The notes under the pieces were generated by a model. The model had not been told where the DNA came from and did not search any database. It worked only from the letters and a program-made list of their open reading frames with translations. The translations under genes were made by a program, and so were the position numbers. A stretch of 36,558 nucleotides of DNA from Desulfobulbaceae bacterium. GTDB taxonomy: Bacteria; Desulfobacterota; Desulfobulbia; Desulfobulbales; Desulfocapsaceae. Of the stretch, positions 6,272 through 14,700 are shown piece after piece (positions within the stretch are counted from its first letter, which is position 1; the number at the start of each line of letters is the position of its first letter). The stretch spans positions 58,153 through 94,710 of the forward strand of contig JAFLKM010000045.1 of assembly GCA_019163335.1 (NCBI GenBank). Direction: 5' to 3'.

Positions 6272-7354
6272 ATGAACAACAACCCACTCGAATTATTATC
6301 ACCGGAAGAGTGCCGCAATAAAATTCTGGAACTCAGCGGAGTGGAATTTGAGTCGGATATCGCCATTGACCTCTGGTCAAATATATTTAAGCATAAGTGG
6401 CTTCTTTCGGAAAAACTGGGACGAGACGTGGGGTTGCGAACGGCCTGCATTGATTTCCTGGAAAACATGGATCAGGCCCCCGAGGAATACCTCAACTATC
6501 AACAGAAAAACATTCTCAATGAGATGGGAGCTCAGACTATCAGTAGAAAAATCTGGGATACCATCTCCGACTCCCAACCTCCCAAGCAGTTGGTTCAACG
6601 TCGAATTATCCTTCCCCTTATGGAGGAGAGCCTTTCACTAAAGCACGGAGTTGTTCCGCCTAAGGCCATCGTGTTTTTCGGCCCACCGGGCACCGGGAAA
6701 ACTCATTTTGTCAAAGCGATAGCCGGTGTCCTGTCCTGGCGCTATATCGAGATCATGCCCAGTATGCTGATGGCAGACGGGGTAGAGAAAATAGGCGCCA
6801 ATTTACGGGAAGTCATGGAAAGGGCCAGAAATCTTGACGAGGTCGTTCTCTTTATCGACGAATTTGAAGAGATTGCCGGCAGTCGTGATATGGGTGACCG
6901 GATTGATAAATCCATCACCAATGAGTTTCTCAAACAGATTCCATTATTGAAGGAGCAGAAGAATAAGATACTGCTTGTGTGTGCCACCAATTACATACGC
7001 GACCTGGATGCGGCCATGCTTCGTCCTGGAAGGTTTGACTGTATCATTCCCGTTGGCGGATTAGACAAGGCAGGGAGGACAACGATCCTCGAACATTATC
7101 TTTCCACGCTCAATACCGGCCAAATCGATCTGGATCGCCTGATTGACATGACATCCGGGTTCACTCCTGCCGATATACAGTATCTCTTCCAGCAAGTTGC
7201 TCACTTTGCCTTTGAACAAGAGCTTGCAACCCATAAAAATTACTTGGTAACGGCTGAGACATTCATCAACCTCACGCCAAAAGTGCTTCCATCTTTGAGC
7301 GATGACGTGATTAAAGAGTTTGAAAAAGACAGCATCAACTATGCCCGAGTCTAA
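6272..7354 (+). CDS. AAA+ ATPase with N-terminal DUF4032-like domain
   Basis: A 360-aa cytoplasmic protein. Residues about 128-300 form a classic single AAA+ module: Walker A FGPPGTGKTH (Lys143), Walker B VVLFIDEFEE (Asp196, Glu197), sensor-1 Asn240 in CATN, and DAAMLRPGRFD supplying Arg251/Arg254, as in FtsH/Cdc48/SpoVK-type ATPases. Residues about 31-65 (AIDLWSNIFKHKWLLSEKLGRDVGLRTACIDFLENM) are shared with the next protein and recall a motif I associate with DUF4032. The C-terminal part is an AAA+ lid (DLDRLIDMTSGFTPADIQYLFQQ). No protease or membrane domain is fused, so it probably remodels a partner protein. The diguanylate cyclase gene begins 35 bases downstream. Confidence 0.88.
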   Translation: MNNNPLELLSPEECRNKILELSGVEFESDIAIDLWSNIFKHKWLLSEKLGRDVGLRTACIDFLENMDQAPEEYLNYQQKNILNEMGAQTISRKIWDTISDSQPPKQLVQRRIILPLMEESLSLKHGVVPPKAIVFFGPPGTGKTHFVKAIAGVLSWRYIEIMPSMLMADGVEKIGANLREVMERARNLDEVVLFIDEFEEIAGSRDMGDRIDKSITNEFLKQIPLLKEQKNKILLVCATNYIRDLDAAMLRPGRFDCIIPVGGLDKAGRTTILEHYLSTLNTGQIDLDRLIDMTSGFTPADIQYLFQQVAHFAFEQELATHKNYLVTAETFINLTPKVLPSLSDDVIKEFEKDSINYARV

Positions 7355-7389
7355 ACTGCTGCTCTCAATATGTGTGAAGGGGAATTTAA

Positions 7390-8319
7390 ATGATGATGGG
7401 AGCAAATAAATATTCGTCGCCTTTCGAAGAGAGCGATGCTGATCGTCGACGGGGTATCCTTGATGACGATGCGCTTTCTGTCGAGCTGGTATCGGCCTTT
7501 GCCGGAGATCGATTACTCACGAAAAGCGAGCGGCTTCGAATGGAAGAGCTCCGGAGAAGTCGTGGACTCAGATTTTTTTCCGATCTTCTCTATTCGATTT
7601 CCCACCAGTTTTTTTCTCCAGAGGTTGCCGAAGACTTGTGGACTGAAGTCCTGCAACATAAAATCCATCTGTCGACGGTGCTGGGAAGAAATGTCAGGAC
7701 AGTCGTGGCAGCGCTGGATTACCTTTCCAATATCACAGGCAACATGCACTTTCCTACCCTGGTGGGCGAGGCGGTAATTGAGGAAATAGTGGGGCTTTCG
7801 TTGCGAGATGGCCTGACGGGTCTGTTCAATCATACCTATTTTTTTCAGCAGATCGACCTGGAAGTGAGACGCGCTGTGCGATATGGCGTGGACGTTTCCC
7901 TGATGCTGATCGATATTGATGATTTCAAGACAGTGAATGATACCTATGGGCACCAGCACGGCGACACTATATTGGCCGCCATGGGGAAAACACTTTTGTC
8001 CGTGGCGAGAGATTCAGATATTTGCTGTCGTTACGGAGGGGATGAGTTCTCGGTAATCCTGCCTTTGACCGATGTCCATGAAGCAGGAGAGATTGCCGAA
8101 AGAATAAAGGCTGAAATGGCTGACTACATGCCTGCCGGCCAGAAGGTTACGGTGAGCATAGGTGTGGCCTCGTTCGGGAAAACAATACGAACCTATCGTG
8201 ATCTCGTGGAGAGGGCGGATGCAGCGCTTTATGAGGTCAAGAGAAACGGAAAGAATCGGGTGGAGGCCATGGCCGATTCCGGATGGAATGGGGGTGTTCA
8301 ACTATCGAAGAATAACTGA
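7390..8319 (+). CDS. GGDEF diguanylate cyclase with N-terminal DUF4032-like domain
   Basis: A 309-aa soluble protein. The C-terminal GGDEF domain (about 135-300) has DGLTGLFNHTYF, the metal-binding IDIDDFK, the intact active site RYGGDEF (216-220) and an inhibitory I-site RDSD (207-210) exactly five residues before it, so active and product-inhibited c-di-GMP synthesis is expected. Residues 81-115 (EDLWTEVLQHKIHLSTVLGRNVRTVVAALDYLSNI) are homologous to residues 32-65 of the AAA+ protein just upstream. There is no PAS, GAF or REC domain, so this N-terminal domain is the likely input. Three consecutive ATG codons open the gene; the first follows AAGGGGA at 7377-7383. Confidence 0.92.
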   Translation: MMMGANKYSSPFEESDADRRRGILDDDALSVELVSAFAGDRLLTKSERLRMEELRRSRGLRFFSDLLYSISHQFFSPEVAEDLWTEVLQHKIHLSTVLGRNVRTVVAALDYLSNITGNMHFPTLVGEAVIEEIVGLSLRDGLTGLFNHTYFFQQIDLEVRRAVRYGVDVSLMLIDIDDFKTVNDTYGHQHGDTILAAMGKTLLSVARDSDICCRYGGDEFSVILPLTDVHEAGEIAERIKAEMADYMPAGQKVTVSIGVASFGKTIRTYRDLVERADAALYEVKRNGKNRVEAMADSGWNGGVQLSKNN

Positions 8320-8324
8320 CCTTG

Positions 8325-8350
8325 CAGCTTCCGGTATTCCCCGGAAGCTG
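8325..8350. other. hairpin between convergent genes
   Basis: CAGCTTCCGG (8325-8334) pairs perfectly with CCGGAAGCTG (8341-8350) around a 6-base loop. It lies between the stops of the GGDEF gene (+) and the activator gene (-). Neither strand has a T-run after it, so it is a 3'-end hairpin shared by both transcripts rather than a standard terminator. Confidence 0.6.
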
Positions 8351-8369
8351 ATCAAATGGGAAGAGGGCT

Positions 8370-9890
8370 CTATGGCTTCTCGATATTGAGTTTTGCCATT
8401 CGGGCACGCAAGGTGCTGCGATCAAGGCCAAGAATCTCCGAGGCACTATTTTTTCCGCTCACCTTCCAGTTGCTTAGCTCAAGTACCCGCAGAATATACT
8501 CTTGCTCATAGGCTTCCAGGGTTTTCGGGCTTGAAGGCAAATTCTTGAACGATTTTTTAAGCTCATCGACCAGGCGCAACTTCGGACCCGTCGAGTTGAT
8601 CACCGCCCGCTCAAGGACATTTTCCAGTTCCCGAACATTGCCCGGCCAGTGATACTCCTGTAACGCCGCCATCACGACCGCTGGAATGATCTCAATGGTC
8701 TTGCCCAAGCGTCTGGCAATCTTTTTGACAAAGGCATCAACAAGCAGCGGGATGTCATCGAGGCGCTCCCGAAGCGGCGGCATGGTGATCGGAAAAATAT
8801 TTAATCGGTACCAGAGATCTTCACGGAAGCGGCCTTCGCGGACTTCCTTCTCCAGATTGCGATTGGTGGCGGCCACAATACGGGTATCAACTTTAATGGT
8901 CTGAGAACCGCCCAAGCGCTCAAACTCGCCTTCCTGAAGTACTCTGAGTAACTTTGCCTGGAGCTCAATCGGCAATTCGCCAATTTCATCGAGAAAAATT
9001 GTGGTGCCGTTGGCGACCTCAAATCGTCCAAGATGCCTCGACAGAGAACCGGTAAAGGCCCCTTTTTCGTAGCCGAACAAGTCGCTTTCGATGAGGCTGG
9101 CAGACAGACAGGCACAATTTACCTTTACCAGAGTCCGGTTTTTACGTGAACTCAGGGCATGAATAGCCCGGGCGGCCAACTCTTTGCCTGTTCCGGTCTC
9201 ACCAAGAATCAGAACGGTGGTCTCGCTGCCGGCAACTTGTTCAATTTTAAGGAGAACGTGTTTAAGGCTATCACTTTGACCGATTATATTCTGATGATTT
9301 CCTTCCAGTTTAATTTCATCTTGCAGGTAGGCTCGCTCTGCTTCCAGTTGATCCTGCAGCTCTCTTATTTCAGCAAAATCGGCTTCAGCTTTTTTTCTTC
9401 TTTCTTCTGCCTCGTCTCTGGCAAGGACAAGCTCGAACGTACGGTTTTGAACAAGCAACTCAAGATCTCTTTTCTGCTCTTCCCGTTCTGTCATATCCTC
9501 AATGGCCAAGAGGATCATTGGAGTGTGGCTCGTCTTGGTATAAATCTTCCTAGCGTTTAAATGCAATATCTTGCGGCCAATAACATCAAAGATATGTTCC
9601 ACTACAAAATCATTGACTTCGGCATTTTTGGGAATGATCTCTTCAAGTAAATCTCTCAGCTTTGGAATGTTCCATTGCCGGTTGTCAAGATCAAACAGGA
9701 GAATCCCCTCCAACTCATTTGGATGGACATGAAACATTTGGTAAAAAGAACGATTTGCCTTTACCACCTTCAAGTCAGCATCAAGAACGACTAAAGGTTC
9801 ATGAACTGCACCCATGATATTATCAAAAACCTCAGGGCAAGATTGTTCCTGTGACGGTTCGCCCCCAGACACTTTGTTTTTAATCTCCAT
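8370..9890 (-). CDS. sigma-54-dependent activator, PAS-AAA+-Fis
   Basis: A 506-aa enhancer-binding protein. An N-terminal PAS domain (about 20-135, ending in IEDMTEREEQK) is followed by a coiled-coil linker (140-205), the AAA+ domain with Walker A GETGTGKE, the sigma-54 contact loop GAFTGS, Walker B TIFLDEIGELP and sensor region FREDLWYRLNIFPITMPPLRER, and a Fis-type HTH at the end (NSASEILGLDRSTLRARMAKLNI). The sensory input is the PAS domain, not a receiver. From the linker onward it is about 93% identical by eye to the activator encoded at 10187-11707, and the DNA-binding ends are nearly the same. It is likely transcribed separately from that neighbour, 296 bp away. It is a plausible regulator of the three sigma-54 promoters in this window. 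Confidence 0.95.
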   Translation of the reverse strand: MEIKNKVSGGEPSQEQSCPEVFDNIMGAVHEPLVVLDADLKVVKANRSFYQMFHVHPNELEGILLFDLDNRQWNIPKLRDLLEEIIPKNAEVNDFVVEHIFDVIGRKILHLNARKIYTKTSHTPMILLAIEDMTEREEQKRDLELLVQNRTFELVLARDEAEERRKKAEADFAEIRELQDQLEAERAYLQDEIKLEGNHQNIIGQSDSLKHVLLKIEQVAGSETTVLILGETGTGKELAARAIHALSSRKNRTLVKVNCACLSASLIESDLFGYEKGAFTGSLSRHLGRFEVANGTTIFLDEIGELPIELQAKLLRVLQEGEFERLGGSQTIKVDTRIVAATNRNLEKEVREGRFREDLWYRLNIFPITMPPLRERLDDIPLLVDAFVKKIARRLGKTIEIIPAVVMAALQEYHWPGNVRELENVLERAVINSTGPKLRLVDELKKSFKNLPSSPKTLEAYEQEYILRVLELSNWKVSGKNSASEILGLDRSTLRARMAKLNIEKP

Positions 9891-9933
9891 GTCTTCAGTG
9901 AGTCCATTAAATGGTTGTTGTTATAGGAAAAAT

Positions 9934-9980
9934 GTCTGCGCGTCACTTCGATCATTTAGTGAGCAGACGTTAGGGATAAC
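9934..9980. promoter_or_regulatory. hairpin plus palindrome upstream of the PAS activator gene
   Basis: GTCTGC (9934-9939) and GCAGAC (9963-9968) are inverted repeats, with an inner CACT/AGTG pair, and are followed at once by the palindrome GTTA-GGGA-TAAC (9969-9980). The latter has the same arms and spacing as the dyads of the proposed activator sites (GGTTA-N4-TAACC), minus the outer G/C pair. It is 79 bp before the start codon, so autoregulation is possible. No second dyad is found 17 bp away. Confidence 0.4.
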
Positions 9981-10186
9981 AGAAACTCAACCAAATAATA
10001 TCATATCCACTGGCTGATATACAAATAATGACTTCACTCGAGTAAAATGGAGTTTGTTGTATGAAGGGGCAAAACACCTCTCTGGACGGGACTTAAATCC
10101 TTTGAAGATATTTGCTTTTACTGCGAAGGGGGCTTTTTTTGTATGAACTTGAGACGAGGACTGCGTGGTTCAATGGCACGAAGGCT
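9981..10186. other. non-coding spacer between the two activator genes
   Basis: About 200 AT-rich bases separate the stop of the REC activator from the palindrome at 9969-9980. Apart from a run GAAGGGGGCTTTTTTTG near 10124-10142, I see no gene, terminator stem or promoter that I can support. Confidence 0.5.
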
Positions 10187-11707
10187 CTATGGTTTCTCGA
10201 TATTGAGTTTTGTCATACGGGCTCGCAAGGTGCTGCGATCAAGGCCAAGGATCTCAGAGGCACTATTTTTTCCGCTCACCTTCCAATTACTCAGTTCAAG
10301 TACCCGCAGAATATACTCTTGCTCATAGGCTTCCAGGGTTTTCGGGCTTGAAGGCAAATTCTTGCACGATTTTTTAAGCTCATCGACCAGGCGCAACTTC
10401 GGTCCCGTCGAGTTGATCACCGCCCGCTCAAGGACATTTTCCAGTTCCCGAACATTCCCCGGCCACTGATACTCCTGTAACGCCGCCATCACGACCACCG
10501 GAATGATCTCAATGGTTTTGCCTAACCGTCTGGCAATTTTTTTGACGAAGGCATCAACGAGCAGTGGGATGTCACCCAGACGCTCCCGAAGCGGCGGCAT
10601 GGTGATCGGGAAAATATTTAAACGGTACCAGAGATCTTCACGGAATCGGCCTTTGCGGACTTCTTCCTCAAGATTACGGTTGGTGGCGGCCACAATCCGG
10701 ACATCAACTTTAATGGTATGAGAGCTGCCCAAGCGCTCAAACTCGCCTTCCTGAAGCACTCTTAAGAGTTTCGCCTGGAGTTCCAACGGTAATTCGCCGA
10801 TCTCATCCAAAAAAAGCGTCGCGCCGTTGGCGACCTCAAATCGTCCCAGATGCCTGGACAGAGAGCCGGTAAAGGCCCCTTTCTCATGGCCGAACAATTC
10901 GCTTTCGATAAGGGTAGCGGAAAGGGAAGCGCAATTTACCTTTACCAGTGTCCGATTTTTACGCAAACTTAAGTCGTGAATAGCCCGGGCGGCCAACTCT
11001 TTGCCTGTTCCGGTCTCACCAAGAATCAGAACGGTGGTTTCGCTGGCAGCAACTTGTTCAATTTTATAAAGCACTGATTTGAGGCTATCACTTTGACCGA
11101 TTATATTCTGATGATTGCCTTCCAGTTTAATTTCTTCTTGCAGATAGGCTCGTTCCGCTTCCAGTTGCTCTTTTAACTGGATCGTTTCGACAAGGGCGGC
11201 CTCCGCGATTTCCTTTCTTTTTTCAGCCTCATCCCTGGCGACGACAAGCTCCGCTGTGCGTTTGACCACCTCAAGCTCAAGCAAGGTGTTCTGCTCCCTA
11301 AGTGATTCTGCCATGCTCTTTAATGCCAGATGATTCTTGATCCTGGCCATGAGGATGGGCGGGCTGATCGGCTTGATGATGTAGTCAACGGCACCAAGCT
11401 CCAGTCCTTTCTGTTCATCTTCAATATCCGAGCTGGCAGTGAGAAAGATCACCGGAATGTTCATCGTCTCGGGGTTGCGTTTAAGTCGTCGGCATACCTC
11501 ATATCCATCCATGTCGGGCATCTTGATATCCAGCAGGATCAGGCTCGGCGGCGATTCCGCGGCCGCAATCTTCAGTGCTTTCTCGCCCCCGTTAGCTACC
11601 TTCACCTTGTACTCATCCCTGAGGAGGCTGCTCACCAGGAGCAGGTTGTCCGGGGTGTCGTCAACGACCAGGATCGTTGCCTTATCAGTGTGATCAATTT
11701 CATCCAT
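10187..11707 (-). CDS. sigma-54-dependent response regulator, REC-AAA+-Fis
   Basis: A 506-aa NtrC-class regulator. The receiver domain (10-125) has the acidic pair in VVDD, the phospho-acceptor Asp60 in LILLDIKMPDMDG, the conserved Thr in FLTASS and Lys in YIIKPI. A coiled-coil linker (135-205) leads to an AAA+ domain with GETGTGKE, GAFTGS and LFLDEIGELP, and a C-terminal Fis-type HTH matching its neighbour's almost residue for residue. It starts 2 bp after the stop of the six-PAS hybrid kinase, so the two are co-transcribed and very probably a phosphorelay pair: the kinase's Hpt domain could pass phosphate to Asp60. The expected output is activation of sigma-54 promoters. Confidence 0.95.
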   Translation of the reverse strand: MDEIDHTDKATILVVDDTPDNLLLVSSLLRDEYKVKVANGGEKALKIAAAESPPSLILLDIKMPDMDGYEVCRRLKRNPETMNIPVIFLTASSDIEDEQKGLELGAVDYIIKPISPPILMARIKNHLALKSMAESLREQNTLLELEVVKRTAELVVARDEAEKRKEIAEAALVETIQLKEQLEAERAYLQEEIKLEGNHQNIIGQSDSLKSVLYKIEQVAASETTVLILGETGTGKELAARAIHDLSLRKNRTLVKVNCASLSATLIESELFGHEKGAFTGSLSRHLGRFEVANGATLFLDEIGELPLELQAKLLRVLQEGEFERLGSSHTIKVDVRIVAATNRNLEEEVRKGRFREDLWYRLNIFPITMPPLRERLGDIPLLVDAFVKKIARRLGKTIEIIPVVVMAALQEYQWPGNVRELENVLERAVINSTGPKLRLVDELKKSCKNLPSSPKTLEAYEQEYILRVLELSNWKVSGKNSASEILGLDRSTLRARMTKLNIEKP

Positions 11708-11709
11708 AA

Positions 11710-14700
11710 TTATGTCAATGTCGCGGTGGCGGACCTCAGGGTTGTAAGTGCTGTCTCGAAGTCAAACATTCGAATAGCCTCATCAATTTTGCGCGCATGG
11801 TTGGGAAAGGCGGCATGCAATAACGCCGCGTTTGCCTCAAGCACATCAAGTGCCTCGGCGTCATCATCGGAAAGCTTTGCCGCCAGGGTGTCACAAACAG
11901 CCATAAGCTGTTCGGTGGGAACATTGATAACTGTCTTGATCGTATCAGCCGGCAGTTGCTGTTCTAATTGGTTGACTAGATCTTCGAGCAGCACCTTCAG
12001 CTGGTCAAGTCGGGCATCAATTTCTGCGTGCGCAAGACGTTCCTTTATCGCGGTTTCCAGTTGTTCCGCCATTTGCTGGAGGTCGGTGGCGCCAATGGTG
12101 CCGGAAACACTTTTCAGTGTGTGGGCCAGACGTTCCGCAGACTCCCAGAGATTATCCTCCATAGCCTTGCGGATTTCCACGGCAAATGATTTTTGCCCGG
12201 CTACAAACTTGCGCAGCAAAGAGAGGTAGAGTGGTTTCTTGCCAAGAACCCGGCGGAGACCATCGGCAATATCCAGCCTCGTGATACCTGTCGGCAGTTT
12301 GACGTCAAGCACAGCCTGGGTTTTTTTGATGGCCGCAGAAGCTATCGTTTGACGCGGCTTGACCCATTTCAGCAGTGCCTCCCACAACTTTTCCGGTTCT
12401 ATCGGCTTGGCCACATGATCATTCATGCCCGCCGCTATGCAGCGATCACGAGCATCCTGCGTGGCATTGGCAGTCATTGCCACCACTGGAAGATCCTTGA
12501 AACGTTTCTCCTTGCGAATCTCACGGGTTGCAGTCACGCCGTCCATCACCGGCATCTGCATATCCATGAGCACGATGTCGTAGTCGGCAACCCGGAGCTT
12601 ATCCAATGCAATCTGGCCATTCTCAGCCAGATCAATAGTGAAACCGGCATCGTTCAGCAGGGAGGTAGCAACTTCCTGGTTAAGATCATTGTCCTCCACC
12701 AGCAGGATACGAGAGCCCTTGAGAGAGGCAAGTTGCAGAAAAGTATCGGTCGGTGCATCGGCTGCTATGGGCATGCCATCATCAACACCTCCGAGAATTC
12801 GCATGACACTCTCAAAGAGAATCGAGCAGCTGACAGGCTTGATCAGCACATCCGTAATATCCGCTCCTGCCGCAGCTTTTAGTACTTCCTCACGACCAAA
12901 AGCGGTGACCATGATCAGGTGTGGGATACGACTGAGAGAAAGCTTCTTGAGCCGTCTGGCGGTCTCGTTGCCATCCATGCCATCCATTTTCCAGTCGAGA
13001 AAGACGATCTTATAGGGCGAACCTTGCGCATCGGCCTGTGTCACAGCATCAAGGGCAGCCTGGCCGGAATCAACCTGATCGATCTTGAAACCCAAATCGA
13101 TAAGCTGTTCGCCCAGCATCTGGCTGGCGTTTTTGTTATCATCGACTACAAGCGCATGCATTCCTTGCAGGTTCTTTGACAGTGAACGCTTGCGCGGTTG
13201 ATCGATCCCTTTGCCAAGACGAGCGGTAAACCAGAAGGTGCTTCCCTTACCCAATTCGCTGCTGACACCAACCTCACCGCCCATAAGTTCAGCCAGTTTT
13301 TTGGAAATGGCCAAGCCAAGACCGGTGCCGCCAAATTTACGGGTGATTGAGGAGTCGGCCTGGACAAATCGCTGAAACAACCGCCCCATCTCCTCTTCCG
13401 ACAGGCCAGATCCTGTGTCACGCACAGCGCAATACAGCAGCACATCATTGTCGGTCTGCTCCTGGATGCGGATGATGATATCGACCTCACCCTGTTCGGT
13501 GAACTTGACGGCATTGTTGCAGTAATTGATCAGAATCTGCCCCATCCGTAATGGATCACCGATCAGATATTGAGGTACGTCCTGGTCTATATTGAAGATT
13601 AACTCCAAACCCTTGGCAAAGGTCTTTTCGGCAATCAGGTTAGACACATTGTCGAGCATCTTTTCCAGTTCAAACTCGGTGGATTCAATGGTCAACTTGC
13701 CCACCTCGATTTTCGAAAAATCAAGGATATCGTTGATGATATTGAGTAGATGGCGGCTGGAACCCTTGATCTTTTTGATGTAGTCGCGCTGACGGGGTGT
13801 CAGCTCGGTCTTCATTACCAGATGAGACATGCCGATAATGGCGTTCATCGGGGTACGGATTTCGTGGCTCATATTGGAGAGAAAATCCGATTTGGCAAGA
13901 TTGGCCTGTTCCGCTACGGCTTTGGCTTTCTCCAGCTCGGTAGTCTTTTCCAGCAGCACCTGATCGAGAATCTGGCGTTCTGTCATATCCCTTGCCGCTG
14001 CGAAGACGCCCTGCAATCGCCTGTCCCGATCATAGAAGGTCGTCGCATTGAGAGACACCACCGTTTCCTTGCCATCCCTGGTGCAGGCGGTGAGCTCATA
14101 GTTGGTGACCTTTTTTTCGTTCAGCACGAGTTTGATGCCGGCCTCGGCCCGCTCCGGATTCGTGAAGTAATTTTTAAAAGGTGCGCCGATTAATTCATCC
14201 CTGGTGCAATCGGTGAGCGCCTCCATCTGTTTGTTGACATCGGTAATAATACCGGATGGATCGGTGGTCATCAGCGCGTCGATATTGGATTCAAACAGGG
14301 AACGGGTATAAAACTGATGATCCCGCAGACGCTGGCTGAGCTGTTTCTGGTCGGCCTCAATCTCCTTGCGGGCCGTGTTGTCCGTGCCGATAAGCAGATA
14401 GCCGATAATGGTGTCCTGCTCGTCACGCAGGGCCGTGACCGACACGACAGCCGGGAAGCGGCTGCCATCCTTGCGGATGTAGGTCAACTCGTAAATATCC
14501 TCGATACCGCGTGTAGCCTTGAATACCAAGGCCTCGAAACCGGGTGTAATCGGCGTTCCAAGCTCGACGCTGAGTGATTCGGCTCGGGCAATCACTTCCT
14601 GCGGATCAGAAATGTCAGCCGGGGTGATCTTGTTCATGACTTCGGCGGCCGTGTAGCCCAACATACGCTCGGCGCCAACATTAAAGATCTGGATGACGCC

